NCBI RefSeq assembly: GCF_001258055.1
Contig: NZ_CVRM01000022.1
Span: 310,001-374,000, forward strand
DNA from: Phaeobacter italicus
GTDB taxonomy: Bacteria; Pseudomonadota; Alphaproteobacteria; Rhodobacterales; Rhodobacteraceae
Direction: 5' to 3'
Length of the DNA stretch: 64,000 bases
Shown: positions 8,161-16,294 of the stretch, one piece after another
Position numbering within the stretch: position 1 is the stretch's first letter
Layout: the number at the start of each line of letters is the position of its first letter
The notes under the pieces: generated by a model
Databases searched by the model: none
Seen by the model: the letters and a program-made list of their open reading frames with translations, nothing else
What the model was told of the DNA's origin: nothing
Made by a program: the position numbers and the translations under genes

Positions 8161-8541
8161 TTATCCGTTCCCGCCTGTCAGATCCTGCGCGAGCATCAGC
8201 GCATTGCCGTCGGGGTCATAGAAGGTTGCGGTTTTGACCATGCCGTCGATGACCTCAGTGTCGCCGTCAAATTTCACCTCAGCCTGCTCCAGCTTGTGTC
8301 GGGCGGTGTCCAGATCGGCAATCCCAAAGACAGGCACGCAGTTTCCCGGCGCTGGCTTGGTGTGTTCACCGAACCCGATGACAACGCCCGGGGTGTTTGT
8401 CTGAACCTCGGACCAGCCCGCGTCATCTGCGTGATACAACAGCTCAAACCCGAGCATGGTTTCGTACCATTTCGCGCTTGCGTGGCGATCTGCAACGGAC
8501 ATGGCGATGGTGATGGTCTGATCAACGGAAATAAGGGACAT
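8161..8541 (-). CDS. VOC-family (glyoxalase/bleomycin-resistance) protein
   Basis: A 126-residue single-module protein of the vicinal oxygen chelate superfamily, showing two beta-alpha-beta-beta-beta halves (SVADRHASAKWYETMLGFELL early, FGIADLDTARHKLEQ in the middle, TATFYDPDGNALMLAQDL late). The late FYDPDGN motif carries the usual metal-binding region, but ligands are not fully assignable by eye. Such proteins act as small cytoplasmic dioxygenases, isomerases or ligand binders, normally as dimers. It is divergent from the tandem HxlR regulator whose start is 39 bases from its own, so it is the probable target of that regulator. Confidence 0.85.
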   Translation of the reverse strand: MSLISVDQTITIAMSVADRHASAKWYETMLGFELLYHADDAGWSEVQTNTPGVVIGFGEHTKPAPGNCVPVFGIADLDTARHKLEQAEVKFDGDTEVIDGMVKTATFYDPDGNALMLAQDLTGGNG

Positions 8542-8580
8542 GGGGTTTCCTATCTTTTAAAAATATACTAACTATACTTT

Positions 8581-9123
8581 ATGGACATTGGATTGTTTGT
8601 CAACATCACCTCAAGGGCCTGGGCGATGCCCATCTTGTCGAGCCTGCATTCGGGTGTCGCGGGGCGGCAGGCGCCGCTTTTGGCGGCCACGGGGGCAGGG
8701 CGGACGGCCTTTGCGCAAAGTCTCGATCATCTGATTGAGCTGGGCCTTCTGGAGCGCAATCCGGGCTACGGGCATCCGTTGCGGCCAGAGTTCCGGCTGA
8801 CGCCGCTGGGCAGGACGGTTGCAGCGATGGCTGACCGGGTGCGCGATGTTGCGGCAGAGGCCGATTGGCCCCTGTTGCGCCGATCCTGGACCTTGCCGGT
8901 TCTCGGCTCTCTGCATGAGGCGCGACATTTCACCGACATCAAGCAGCAGCTGCCAAACATTACCGACCGGGCATTGTCGCAGTCGCTGAAGGCGATGGAG
9001 GCGAAGAGTTGGGTTTTGCGCAGCGTTGATGGTACTGCCCGGCCGCCAAGATCGACTTATGAGGCTGTGAACACGGGCGGGCAGATCAGCCGGATCATCG
9101 CGCCTGAGATCGTTTTTGCCTAA
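8581..9123 (+). CDS. HxlR-type regulator with two tandem winged-helix domains
   Basis: A 180-residue protein containing two HxlR-like winged helices in one chain. The first spans about residues 10-78 (AWAMPILSSLHSG, SLDHLIELGLLERNPGYG, EFRLTPLG). The second spans about 98-168 (SWTLPVLGSLHEARHFTDIKQ, TDRALSQSLKAMEAKSWVLR, STYEAVNTG). Standard HxlR proteins are about 110-130 residues with one such domain and act as dimers. A duplicated chain may form its own pseudo-dimer. It stands divergently to the VOC gene with starts 39 bases apart, so it probably controls that gene and itself. Neither half has the cysteine near its N-terminus used by redox-sensing HxlR proteins. Confidence 0.8.
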   Translation: MDIGLFVNITSRAWAMPILSSLHSGVAGRQAPLLAATGAGRTAFAQSLDHLIELGLLERNPGYGHPLRPEFRLTPLGRTVAAMADRVRDVAAEADWPLLRRSWTLPVLGSLHEARHFTDIKQQLPNITDRALSQSLKAMEAKSWVLRSVDGTARPPRSTYEAVNTGGQISRIIAPEIVFA

Positions 9124-9253
9124 GCGGGCCTGCGGTTGGCGGGGTGATCTGACATGCCGCGCGCGGATATGGCGGCCGGACCTGTTTGGCGCGCAAACGA
9201 TAGGCAAGCTGATCCCAGGAAGGGGCTGGATTGAGTTTTCAGAGAAGGATGTT

Positions 9254-9329
9254 TGGTGGAGCCTAGCGGGATCGAACCGCTGACCTCCTGCATGCCATGC
9301 AGGCGCTCTCCCAGCTGAGCTAAGGCCCC
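9254..9329 (-). tRNA. tRNA-Ala (anticodon GGC)
   Basis: Read on the minus strand, the 76-base cloverleaf begins GGGGCCTTAGCTCAGCTGGG, has an anticodon arm CCTGC-ATGGCAT-GCAGG with anticodon GGC, a TTCGATC T-loop and an encoded CCA end. It decodes GCC and GCU alanine codons. Confidence 0.97.
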
Positions 9330-9371
9330 GAACCAACCGCTCTGCGATGCTGCGTCGCGGTGTGTGACGGT

Positions 9372-9400
9372 GATTTACGGGACAGGGCGGCGGGCCGCAA
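9372..9400 (-). promoter_or_regulatory. Candidate promoter for tRNA-Ala
   Basis: On the minus strand TTGCGG (9395-9400) and TAAATC (9372-9377) are separated by 17 bases and lie about 36-43 bases before the mature tRNA. The fit to the housekeeping consensus is moderate. Confidence 0.45.
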
Positions 9401-9486
9401 GCGGAAAATGCATCCCTGTCACAATTTTTTTGACTTCCCATCCAGAGCGAGCGGAACACCGCGATCGAGAGGCAAAAGGGAGGTCC

Positions 9487-9510
9487 GGGGGAGGTGGTTA
9501 AACCTCCCCC
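9487..9510 (-). terminator. Inverted repeat after the FYDLN gene
   Basis: GGGGGAGGT and ACCTCCCCC form a perfect 9-bp stem with a six-base loop, starting 16 bases past the stop of the minus-strand FYDLN gene. The T-run on that strand (CCCTTTTG) is a few bases away, so termination is probable but not textbook. Confidence 0.6.
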
Positions 9511-9525
9511 AAGGGTCTGAAGACC

Positions 9526-9852
9526 TTAGGAATCGTCGTCTTCGGACGCGACGTCTGCGATCTCGTCGAGGGAGACGTTATCCTCGTCATCATCATCGTC
9601 CAGGACGTCGTCACCGAGGTCCATATCGACGTCATCTGCATCGTCCAGTACCACGTCATCGGCGTCGACGGTGTCTTTTGCCTTGCGGCTTGCGGCGTCC
9701 TCTGCGTCGGCTTCGATCATGCGGCTTTTGCCGCTGTCCAGTTCGACAACCTCACCGGTGTAGGGGCTGACGATCGGGTTCTTGTTCAGGTCGTAAAAAC
9801 GTTTGCCGGTCGTCGGGCAAACGCGCTTTACACCCCATTCTTCCTTGGGCAT
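9526..9852 (-). CDS. TIGR02300 family protein (FYDLN_acid)
   Basis: This 108-residue protein starts with the family signature: WGVKRVCPTTGKRFYDLNK, then NPIVSPYTGE (about residues 6-32). From about residue 45 onward it is extremely rich in Asp and Glu (VDADDVVLDDADDVDMDLGD and similar runs). The N-terminal part looks like half of a zinc ribbon, with a single cysteine at 12. The family is almost confined to alphaproteobacteria and its role is unknown. The start codon is separated from the next plus-strand gene by about 100 bases. Confidence 0.9.
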   Translation of the reverse strand: MPKEEWGVKRVCPTTGKRFYDLNKNPIVSPYTGEVVELDSGKSRMIEADAEDAASRKAKDTVDADDVVLDDADDVDMDLGDDVLDDDDDEDNVSLDEIADVASEDDDS

Positions 9853-9951
9853 GTGGATCCCCTTGATTTTCTGCTGAGTCGGTTCGACGATTCAGGTGCC
9901 TTGCCATATGCGCCGGGTGCTGTCAAAGCCTTTGCCAAAAGGGAGGCCTTC

Positions 9952-10644
9952 ATGGCTGATCATCACCTGCCGGGAGATCCGCCGGTTCCGCTGACGCTGC
10001 GCCGCTCTGCGCGGGCGCGCCGGATCAGCCTGCGCATCTCAGGGCTGGATGGACGGGTGACGCTGACCCTGCCGACGCGGGTGCCGGACCGTGAGGCGCT
10101 GGCCTTTGCCCGGGAAAAGGAAAGCTGGATCCGCAGCCATCTGGCAGGACGGCCCGAGGCGGTTGCCGTGACCTTTGGTGCGGTGCTGCCCATTGATGGT
10201 CAGCCCCGTCGGATCGTCGCGGGATCTGGTCGCCGCATCCTGTTGCAGGATGGCGCGTTGATGGTGCCCGATCTACGCAGCGATGCCGGTCCTGGCCGTC
10301 GCATTCAGCGGTACTTGCAGGAACTGGCCCGCGATCGGCTGGCAGAGGCATCAGACCGCTATTCTGCCGCTTTGGGGCGGCCTTACAGCCGGATCACGCT
10401 CCGCGATACGCGGTCGCGCTGGGGGTCCTGTTCTTCGGAAGGGGCGTTGATGTATTCTTGGCGGCTCATACTCGCGCCGCCTGAAGTGCTGCGTTACGTG
10501 GCCGCGCATGAGGTTGCCCATCTGCAGGAGATGAACCACTCGCAGGCCTTTTGGGATCTCGTGCAGGGGTTATATGGCAACTATGACGGGGCCCGGGGCT
10601 GGCTGCGCAGTGAAGGCAATCATCTGCACCGCTTTCGGTTCTGA
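9952..10644 (+). CDS. YgjP/SprT-like zinc metallopeptidase (DUF45)
   Basis: A protein of about 230 residues with the family's conserved order: an N-terminal domain RRSARARRISLRIS (about 18-30), then RDTRSRWGSCSS (about 151-162) and the zinc motif HEVAH (186-190) with a third ligand histidine at about 196 (NHSQAFW). It is a predicted cytoplasmic metalloprotease of the YgjP family with unknown substrate. An in-frame ATG exists at 9853, but the start at 9952 is chosen because GGGAGG lies just upstream. The gene is divergent from the FYDLN gene. Confidence 0.87.
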   Translation: MADHHLPGDPPVPLTLRRSARARRISLRISGLDGRVTLTLPTRVPDREALAFAREKESWIRSHLAGRPEAVAVTFGAVLPIDGQPRRIVAGSGRRILLQDGALMVPDLRSDAGPGRRIQRYLQELARDRLAEASDRYSAALGRPYSRITLRDTRSRWGSCSSEGALMYSWRLILAPPEVLRYVAAHEVAHLQEMNHSQAFWDLVQGLYGNYDGARGWLRSEGNHLHRFRF

Positions 10645-10714
10645 GGCGCAGATTGTCGCCGGGGTGTCGCCGTTTTGATTGACGGGCCGCTGTTTTGTGA
10701 TCACAACCGCTGTC

Positions 10715-11371
10715 ATGTCTATGCCTGCTCGCCCTGCCGCCGAACTGTCCACCGGATCTGCCCATGATCGGGTGTATCGCGCGTTGCGGACGCGGATCAT
10801 GCATGGCGAATTGGCGCCCGGCGCGGCCCTGACGTTGCGCGGGATCGGCAAGGAGTTTGATGTCTCGATGACGCCCGCGCGCGAATCGGTCCGTCGGCTG
10901 GTCGCAGAAGGGGCGCTGTTTCTGTCGACGTCGGGGCGCGTGTCCACGCCTGAGCTGACCAACGAGCGGATTGAGGAGCTGGCCGCCCTGCGCGCGCTGC
11001 TTGAGGTGGAGCTGGCCAGCCGTGCGCTGCCGCGGGCGCATATGGCGTTGATTGACCGGCTCCAGAGCATCAATTCGAATGTGGCCGAGATGATCTCGAA
11101 ACGGGATGCGGTGGGCTATCTTCGCACCAATCTGGAATTTCACCGCACCCTGTATCTGCGGGCGCAGGCGCCTGCCATGCTGGCGATGGCGGAAACTGTA
11201 TGGCTGCAGCTGGGGCCGACCATGCGCGCGCTTTATGGTCGGCTGCGTCGGACGGAACCACCGCAGAATCACAAGTTGATCATTGCAGCGCTGAAGGCCG
11301 GAGATGAGCCCGGCCTGCGGCTGGCAGTTCGCTCTGACGTGACGCAGGGGCTGCGTCTTTTGGCGGGTTAA
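10715..11371 (+). CDS. GntR-family transcriptional regulator (FCD domain)
   Basis: A protein of about 218 residues. The N-terminal winged helix (DRVYRALRTRIMHGELAPGA, LRGIGKEFDVSMTPARESVRRL, residues about 18-63) is followed by an all-helical FCD effector domain of about 140 residues with NLEFHRTLY and conserved histidine positions, so it belongs to the FadR/VanR subfamily. These proteins sense carboxylates or amino acids. The ATG at 10715 is preferred over an upstream TTG. Its stop overlaps the end of the convergent DUF1206 gene by four bases. The target is unknown; no obvious partner operon adjoins. Confidence 0.85.
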   Translation: MSMPARPAAELSTGSAHDRVYRALRTRIMHGELAPGAALTLRGIGKEFDVSMTPARESVRRLVAEGALFLSTSGRVSTPELTNERIEELAALRALLEVELASRALPRAHMALIDRLQSINSNVAEMISKRDAVGYLRTNLEFHRTLYLRAQAPAMLAMAETVWLQLGPTMRALYGRLRRTEPPQNHKLIIAALKAGDEPGLRLAVRSDVTQGLRLLAG

Positions 11372-12306
11372 CCGCTGCTCAATGCGTCGCGCAGCGTTTG
11401 CGTGCCGCGATCGCTGGCCTTGGGCACGATGCGGTAAAGCGCGTTGACGGCACAAAAGAGCGAAAACCCGAGCAGGCCCAGGCAAAGGCTGGTGACAAGG
11501 ATCTGGCCGAACATCTGTTCGCGCAGCCAGTCAAAGACACTGCCGATCCCTTCGGGATTTTCTGCCGAGGCCGACAGCGCAGCCTGCAGGATCAGCAGCC
11601 CGATGATGCCGATCACCGCACCATTTGCGGCCACGCCGATCTTGAGCAGCGTATTGAGCCGCAGCGTGATCTGATTGCCGCGCAGGTGGTTGCGGTAGCC
11701 CTCGCTCCAGGCCTTGTGCAGGTAGTATCCCCCCGCTCCAAGTGTCAGCAGGCCGACCACTGCCAGGATTGCTGTCCCGGCCGAAGACGCGGCGGCGTCC
11801 GTGATGCCGCTGCCAGAACCCGAGCGGCTGCCGATCAGAACGGTCAGAGCAAGGCCAGCCATCGCCAGGTGCACCAGACCCGTCACAATCATGCCTGCGC
11901 GGGCGATCATGCCCTTGAGGCCCGATCCATAGGCTTCGAGATCCCAGACGCTGTCCACGACCCGCCATAGCGCATAGGCCGAGAGGCCGAGGATGATCAG
12001 CAGCAGCACCGCGAGGCCAATCCCGTCGTCCAGCCAGCGTAGCGCATCCGTCGTGCTGTTGGCCTCGCCGCCCTGCCAGATCGACCAGAGCGAAGTGCCC
12101 GCGACCGTCAGATACACCAGCGCACGGCCCGCGTAACCTGCGCGCATGATTGGCACGGCCCAGGAAAAATCATCCGGATTGATCTGGTCGAGGATCTCGT
12201 CGCGTGTCGACTGCGAGGGCAGGGCGCGTCCGGCGAGGCCCTTCGCGGTCGACGCGTTGGCAAATGTTGCGGTGTTTTGGTGATCTCGGGTCTGATGATC
12301 CGGCAT
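11368..12306 (-). CDS. DUF1206 integral membrane protein
   Basis: A protein of about 312 residues with a soluble N-terminus of about 60 residues and six predicted membrane segments in three similar two-helix units, as is usual for the DUF1206 family (YAGRALVYLTVAG, GMIARAGMIVTGLVHLAMAG, TLLKIGVAANGAVIGIIGLL are the repeated segment starts). No function is established for the family. The ATG at 12306 follows AGGAG; a longer frame upstream lacks support. It is convergent with the GntR gene and separated from accA by the accA terminator. Confidence 0.83.
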   Translation of the reverse strand: MPDHQTRDHQNTATFANASTAKGLAGRALPSQSTRDEILDQINPDDFSWAVPIMRAGYAGRALVYLTVAGTSLWSIWQGGEANSTTDALRWLDDGIGLAVLLLIILGLSAYALWRVVDSVWDLEAYGSGLKGMIARAGMIVTGLVHLAMAGLALTVLIGSRSGSGSGITDAAASSAGTAILAVVGLLTLGAGGYYLHKAWSEGYRNHLRGNQITLRLNTLLKIGVAANGAVIGIIGLLILQAALSASAENPEGIGSVFDWLREQMFGQILVTSLCLGLLGFSLFCAVNALYRIVPKASDRGTQTLRDALSSG

Positions 12307-12403
12307 TGGTACGCTCCTGACGCGGTAGGGGGCAGGTGTGAGATCAATGCGCAGGCCTGTCCAAATGTTCCCTTTCCTGCGTGCCCTTCCAAGGGCGCAA
12401 CAG

Positions 12404-12433
12404 CAAAAACCCCGGCGCTGGGGCCGGGGTTTC
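12404..12433 (-). terminator. Intrinsic terminator of accA
   Basis: On the minus strand a perfect 10-bp stem (AAACCCCGGC with GCCGGGGTTT, loop CCCAGC) is followed by a TTTTT run. It lies 28 bases after the accA stop. Confidence 0.9.
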
Positions 12434-12460
12434 GCAATCAGATCATGGGGTTGGTTGGCT

Positions 12461-13423
12461 TCAGGCGGGCAGGCCCTTGGAGCCAATCGCCAGGAACTTC
12501 TGACGACGGTCCTTGACCAGTTCCGCGGCGTCCTTGCCGCTCAGCTCCTTGAGCATTTCAGCCAGCGCTGCGCGAACCGCAGAGAAAGCGGAATCCGCAT
12601 CGCGGTGCGCCCCGCCGAGCGGTTCAGGGATCACCCGATCAACCACGGCGAGTTCGCGGAGGTTCTGCGCCGTCAGGCGAAGCGCCTCGGCTGCTTCGCG
12701 CATCTTTTCGGCGTCTTTCCACAGAATGGAGGCGCAGCCTTCGGGCGAAATCACCGAGTAGATGGAGTGTTCCAGCATGGCAACGCGGTTGGCGGTTGCG
12801 AAGGCAACGGCGCCACCAGAGCCACCCTCGCCGATGATGATGGAGATCAGCGGCACGCCGATCTTGAGGCACATCTCGGTCGAGCGCGCGATGGCCTCGG
12901 ATTGGCCGCGCTCTTCTGCGCCCTTACCGGGATAGGCGCCAGCGGTATCCACGAGGGTCACGACTGGCAGGCCGAACCGGCCGGCCATCTCCATCAGGCG
13001 GATCGCCTTGCGGTAGCCTTCGGGGCGGGCCATGCCAAAGTTATGGGCAATGCGGGCCTTGGTGTCAGAGCCCTTTTCATGGCCGATCACCACAACCGGC
13101 TGGTCGTTGAAACGGGCCAGGCCACCCATGACGGCGAGGTCATCCGCAAAGTTGCGGTCCCCAGCCAGAGGGGTGTATTCGGTGAACAGCGCGTCAATGT
13201 AGTCGCGGCAATGGGGCCGCTCTGGGTGACGGGCAACCTGGCATTTGCGCCAGGGGGTCAGATCCTTGTAGAGGTCCACCAGCAGCTGAGCCGCCTTGGC
13301 GTCCAGAGCGGCAGCTTCTTCGGCTACATCCATCTCTTCATTGGCACGGGCCAGCGCGCGCAGCTCTTCTGCTTTGCCTTCGATCTCGGCCAGCGGTTTT
13401 TCAAAGTCCAGGTACTGGGTCAT
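12461..13423 (-). CDS. accA: Acetyl-CoA carboxylase carboxyltransferase subunit alpha
   Basis: AccA pairs with AccD to transfer carboxyl from carboxybiotin to acetyl-CoA, giving malonyl-CoA for fatty acid synthesis. The 320-residue protein has full family length and the expected order: [11 protein letters not shown] near the N-terminus, [20 protein letters not shown], the carboxyltransferase core ([40 protein letters not shown]) and [10 protein letters not shown], then [12 protein letters not shown]. It appears as a single-gene unit with its own terminator. It is divergent from the AraC/GyrI gene. Confidence 0.97.
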   Translation of the reverse strand: MTQYLDFEKPLAEIEGKAEELRALARANEEMDVAEEAAALDAKAAQLLVDLYKDLTPWRKCQVARHPERPHCRDYIDALFTEYTPLAGDRNFADDLAVMGGLARFNDQPVVVIGHEKGSDTKARIAHNFGMARPEGYRKAIRLMEMAGRFGLPVVTLVDTAGAYPGKGAEERGQSEAIARSTEMCLKIGVPLISIIIGEGGSGGAVAFATANRVAMLEHSIYSVISPEGCASILWKDAEKMREAAEALRLTAQNLRELAVVDRVIPEPLGGAHRDADSAFSAVRAALAEMLKELSGKDAAELVKDRRQKFLAIGSKGLPA

Positions 13424-13543
13424 GTCGTCTCACTCGGGCGGTTTGACCGATATATGGCCTTACGCGGCGGTAGATGCAACTCAGCAAGATTTGTGAACAG
13501 CTGCTATGGCACTCAAAGACCAGCAGAAGAGGACCAATTTGCG

Positions 13544-14377
13544 ATGGCACATTCCTACGAAGACCGCATTTTGCGTGTGCTGGAACATATCTATGACAAC
13601 CCAGCCGGGGATTTGTCGCTGGATGCTCTGGCGGATGTGGCTGCGATGTCGCGGTTTCACTGGCATCGGGTGTTTCGGGCTCTGACCGGGGAGACCTGCG
13701 CGCAGATGGTGCGCCGGATCCGGCTGCATCTGGCTGCAATGGCGCTGGTGCAGGGAGATGAGTCCATCGACCGGGTGGCCTATCAGGTGGGGTATCCCAA
13801 CAGCCGATCCTTTGCGCGGGTCTTTGCCGAGGCCTATGGCATGACGCCTGCTGCCTTTCGCAAGGCGGGCCGTCTTCTGCCCTTTGATCAGACGCTTTTG
13901 CAGAAAGGACCGCCCATGTATCCCGTCGACATTCGCAACGAACCCGCCCGCACCCTGACCGCCGTGGCCCACAAGGGGGCATATGGCGAAATTGGCCGCA
14001 GTTTCGAGAGTTTTGCCGCCATCTGTTCCTCGCGCGGGCTGTGGCCGCGGATGCGAGAGATGATCGGGGTCTATCTTGATGCGCCGGACACCGTAGCAGA
14101 GAGCGATCTGCGCAGCTATGCGGGGGCGTCGAGCGATCTGGACGATGCGCCGGACGGGATGGAGCAGCTGACGCTGCGCGGTGGCAGGACAGCGGTGATG
14201 ACCTACAAGGGGCCATATTCTGGCATTCACGGTGCCTATGGCGATCTGTTCGGGGCCTGGCTGCCCAAATCAGGCGAGGAGCCCGCAGACCTGCCCTGCT
14301 ATGAGATCTATCTGAACGATCCCCAGACGGTGGCGCCCGAGGATCTGTTGACGGAGATCTGTTTGCCGTTGAAGTGA
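13544..14377 (+). CDS. AraC-family regulator with GyrI-like effector domain
   Basis: A protein of about 277 residues. The first 110 residues hold two AraC helix-turn-helix motifs (LSLDALADVAAMSRFHWHRVF and SIDRVAYQVGYPNSRSFARVF). From about residue 125 a GyrI-like/SOUL-type domain follows (PVDIRNEPARTLTAVAHKGAYGE through LPCYEIYLND), the layout of Rob- and SbmC-like multidrug sensors. It probably responds to small hydrophobic compounds. The ATG at 13544 has GAGG upstream and begins the DNA-binding domain directly. Its stop touches the stop of the convergent LysE exporter gene, a plausible but unproven target. Confidence 0.88.
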   Translation: MAHSYEDRILRVLEHIYDNPAGDLSLDALADVAAMSRFHWHRVFRALTGETCAQMVRRIRLHLAAMALVQGDESIDRVAYQVGYPNSRSFARVFAEAYGMTPAAFRKAGRLLPFDQTLLQKGPPMYPVDIRNEPARTLTAVAHKGAYGEIGRSFESFAAICSSRGLWPRMREMIGVYLDAPDTVAESDLRSYAGASSDLDDAPDGMEQLTLRGGRTAVMTYKGPYSGIHGAYGDLFGAWLPKSGEEPADLPCYEIYLNDPQTVAPEDLLTEICLPLK

Positions 14378-14974
14378 CTATTGTTGCAGCAAAATCGCGG
14401 CAAGTGAGGCCAGGAGGACGGCGGCCATCGTCCAGTTGAACACCCGCAGCTGCGCTGGTTTGGTCAGCAGCCGGCGGAGTTGCTGGCCAAGCAGCGTCCA
14501 GGTCGAGGCAGAGAAGGTACCGACCAGAAGATAGGTGCCCGAGACCCAGAGAATGGCCGTCAGGTCGCGGCTGGCCGCATAGAGGGTGATGGCTCCCAGT
14601 GCCATCGCCCAGGCCTTTGGGTTCACCCACTGAAAGGCGCAGGCCTGCACAAAGCTGAGCGGCGTGCCCTGGGCCTCTCCCTCGCGCGGGGGGGCGGCAT
14701 TGGCGATCTTCCACGCCAGCCAGAGCATGTAGATCACAGACAGGGCTGTCATGATCCATGTGAGCGGCGGGAAGGCATCAAACAGCTGCATCACGCCAAG
14801 GCCAACGGGCAGGATCATCAGCGGAAAGCCCACGGCCACACCTGTCAGATGCGGAATGGAGCGGCGAAAGCCGAAATTGGCACCCGATGCCATCAGCATC
14901 AGATTGTTCGGGCCGGGGGTGAACACCGTGCCAAAGACAAAGCCCGCAAGGGCGAGGAAGAGTTCATAAGTCAT
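14378..14974 (-). CDS. LysE/RhtB-family amino acid exporter
   Basis: A 198-residue membrane protein with about six hydrophobic segments and the family N-terminal signature VFGTVFTPGPNNLMLMASGANFG (PGPN at about 21-24), followed by a FVQACAFQWVNPKAWAMALGA segment. It exports an amino acid or derivative across the inner membrane by proton antiport. It is divergent from an Lrp/AsnC regulator that starts about 73 bases away, a common arrangement in which the regulator senses the exported amino acid. Confidence 0.92.
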   Translation of the reverse strand: MTYELFLALAGFVFGTVFTPGPNNLMLMASGANFGFRRSIPHLTGVAVGFPLMILPVGLGVMQLFDAFPPLTWIMTALSVIYMLWLAWKIANAAPPREGEAQGTPLSFVQACAFQWVNPKAWAMALGAITLYAASRDLTAILWVSGTYLLVGTFSASTWTLLGQQLRRLLTKPAQLRVFNWTMAAVLLASLAAILLQQ

Positions 14975-15047
14975 GGCGCGGAGAATGACGCGCGCAGCCG
15001 GGAATGAAATTGCGTTTTTGTGCGCAAGTCTGCTATCTCTGCAATTA

Positions 15048-15500
15048 ATGGCGAAAATGGACCGAATAAATCAGCAGATATTGCAAGAGCTGACCCGCGA
15101 TGGCCGGATCAGCAACCTTGACCTGGCAGACCGGGTGGGGCTGTCGCCCTCGGCCTGCCTGCGCCGGGTGCAGGAGCTGGAACGCAGCGGTGTTATCACC
15201 GGCTATCGCGCGGTGCTGGACCGTCAGGCTATGGGGCTGGGCTTTGTCACCTATATCGGCGTCGGTCTGGGCGAGCATACCAAAGAGGCGCAGCAGGCGT
15301 TTGAGCGGGCGATGGCCGAGGCGCCAGAAGTCGTGGAGTGCCACAACATCACTGGTACGATCGAGTATTTTCTGCGTGTCGAATGTGCGGATCTGCCGAG
15401 CTACAAACGGTTTCACACCGATATTCTTGGAACATCGCCCTATGTGACAGCGATCACGACCTATGTGGTGATGGGATCCCCCAAGGATCTGCGCAGCTGA
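15048..15500 (+). CDS. Lrp/AsnC-family transcriptional regulator
   Basis: A protein of about 150 residues with an N-terminal helix-turn-helix (INQQILQELTRDGRISNLDLADRVGLSPSACLRRVQELERSG, about 5-48) and a C-terminal RAM effector domain (GLGFVTYIGVGLGEHTKEAQ, CHNITGTIEYFLRVECADL). The ATG at 15048 is preferred to an upstream start at 14973 that would overlap the exporter gene. It lies divergently to the LysE-type gene and probably activates it when its amino acid accumulates. Confidence 0.92.
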   Translation: MAKMDRINQQILQELTRDGRISNLDLADRVGLSPSACLRRVQELERSGVITGYRAVLDRQAMGLGFVTYIGVGLGEHTKEAQQAFERAMAEAPEVVECHNITGTIEYFLRVECADLPSYKRFHTDILGTSPYVTAITTYVVMGSPKDLRS

Positions 15501-15521
15501 GTGCCGCGGCCGGAGAATTAT

Positions 15522-15542
15522 GAGTATTTGGGGAAAGATGAC
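15522..15542 (+). repeat. Post-stop repeat copy 1
   Basis: This 21-base stretch matches the stretch at 19863-19883 at 19 of 21 positions. Both begin with GAGTATTT and end with GGAAAGATGAC, are in the same orientation, and follow a stop codon by 21-50 bases. It looks like a short dispersed 3'-end element; function unknown. Confidence 0.55.
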
Positions 15543-15564
15543 GGCGCAAACCTAGTCTCGGCCC

Positions 15565-16203
15565 CTAGCGTTTGGTGAGCAGCTGCTGCATGGCAATGGC
15601 GGGTGAGGCGAGAACCGGCGTGTCGGCGTCTACGAGATCCGCAGCCCCGGCCATAGAGGCCTGCGCCAGCACAATAGCGTTGGGATGATCTGCCGGGATG
15701 GGGCTGGTGGCCAGAAAATCTGTGATGGCCTGCGCGATGGCGGTGGCGAACGCCACGCTGTCACCTTGTTCGAACAGTGGCCAAAGATGGGGCAGAGGCA
15801 GCGAGAGGATCGGATGGGGATTGCCTGCGCCGGTCATCGCCCGCTGCAAGAGCGATGTTGACGGGATGGCAGTGCTGTCCAGGCAATAGGTCAGCAGGAC
15901 GGGCCCGCCCATCTGTGCAGCCATCTGCATCATGGGCCAGTCGAGCCGGATCGCGCCTGCGGCTTCGGCGATTTCGCCCAAAGTGGTGCAGGTGCACAGG
16001 ACTGGCTGCCCGGTTGTGTGCTGGGCACTGGTGATGGCTGCGGTGATTTCTGCCCGCAATTCTGCGTCCAGTCCGCTTGGGTCGTTCTGGGCGCGGGCCA
16101 GCCAGTCGGGGCGGACCAGATGGCTGAGCGCCGCCCCTGATGCGAGGGCATCAAAGGTGGCGACATGCACCTCGGCTGTGTGCAGAAGGGTCAGATCAGT
16201 CAT
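15565..16203 (-). CDS. Asp/Glu racemase-superfamily protein
   Basis: A protein of about 212 residues. A catalytic-type cysteine sits in QPVLCTCTTLGEIAEA, and a second region, PNAIVLAQASMAGAADLV, lies where the other half-site of this superfamily is expected but has Ala-Ser in place of a cysteine (AQASM). It may therefore be a one-cysteine member (maleate isomerase, hydantoin racemase or decarboxylase-like) rather than a true two-cysteine racemase. The ATG at 16203 begins the conserved part; an upstream start at 16260 adds an unlikely basic stretch. It is downstream of mcl1 in the same direction by 92 bases. Confidence 0.72.
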   Translation of the reverse strand: MTDLTLLHTAEVHVATFDALASGAALSHLVRPDWLARAQNDPSGLDAELRAEITAAITSAQHTTGQPVLCTCTTLGEIAEAAGAIRLDWPMMQMAAQMGGPVLLTYCLDSTAIPSTSLLQRAMTGAGNPHPILSLPLPHLWPLFEQGDSVAFATAIAQAITDFLATSPIPADHPNAIVLAQASMAGAADLVDADTPVLASPAIAMQQLLTKR

Positions 16204-16294
16204 TCGGCTCTGCCTTTTGCGTCTGCCTGTCTTGGCAAACAGCCTCTGTTGGGTCGGCACCCACGTTGGGGAGGCCCGCAGGTGCCGGGTTGGC

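Noticed and set aside
12338-13543. Long in-frame extension upstream of the AraC/GyrI gene
   Set aside because: It lies antisense to accA; the ATG at 13544 has a ribosome-binding site and begins the DNA-binding domain.
13401-14759. A 452-codon minus-strand frame opposite the AraC/GyrI and LysE genes
   Set aside because: It spans two convergent real genes and has shadow-type amino acid composition (Arg, Pro, Ser-rich).
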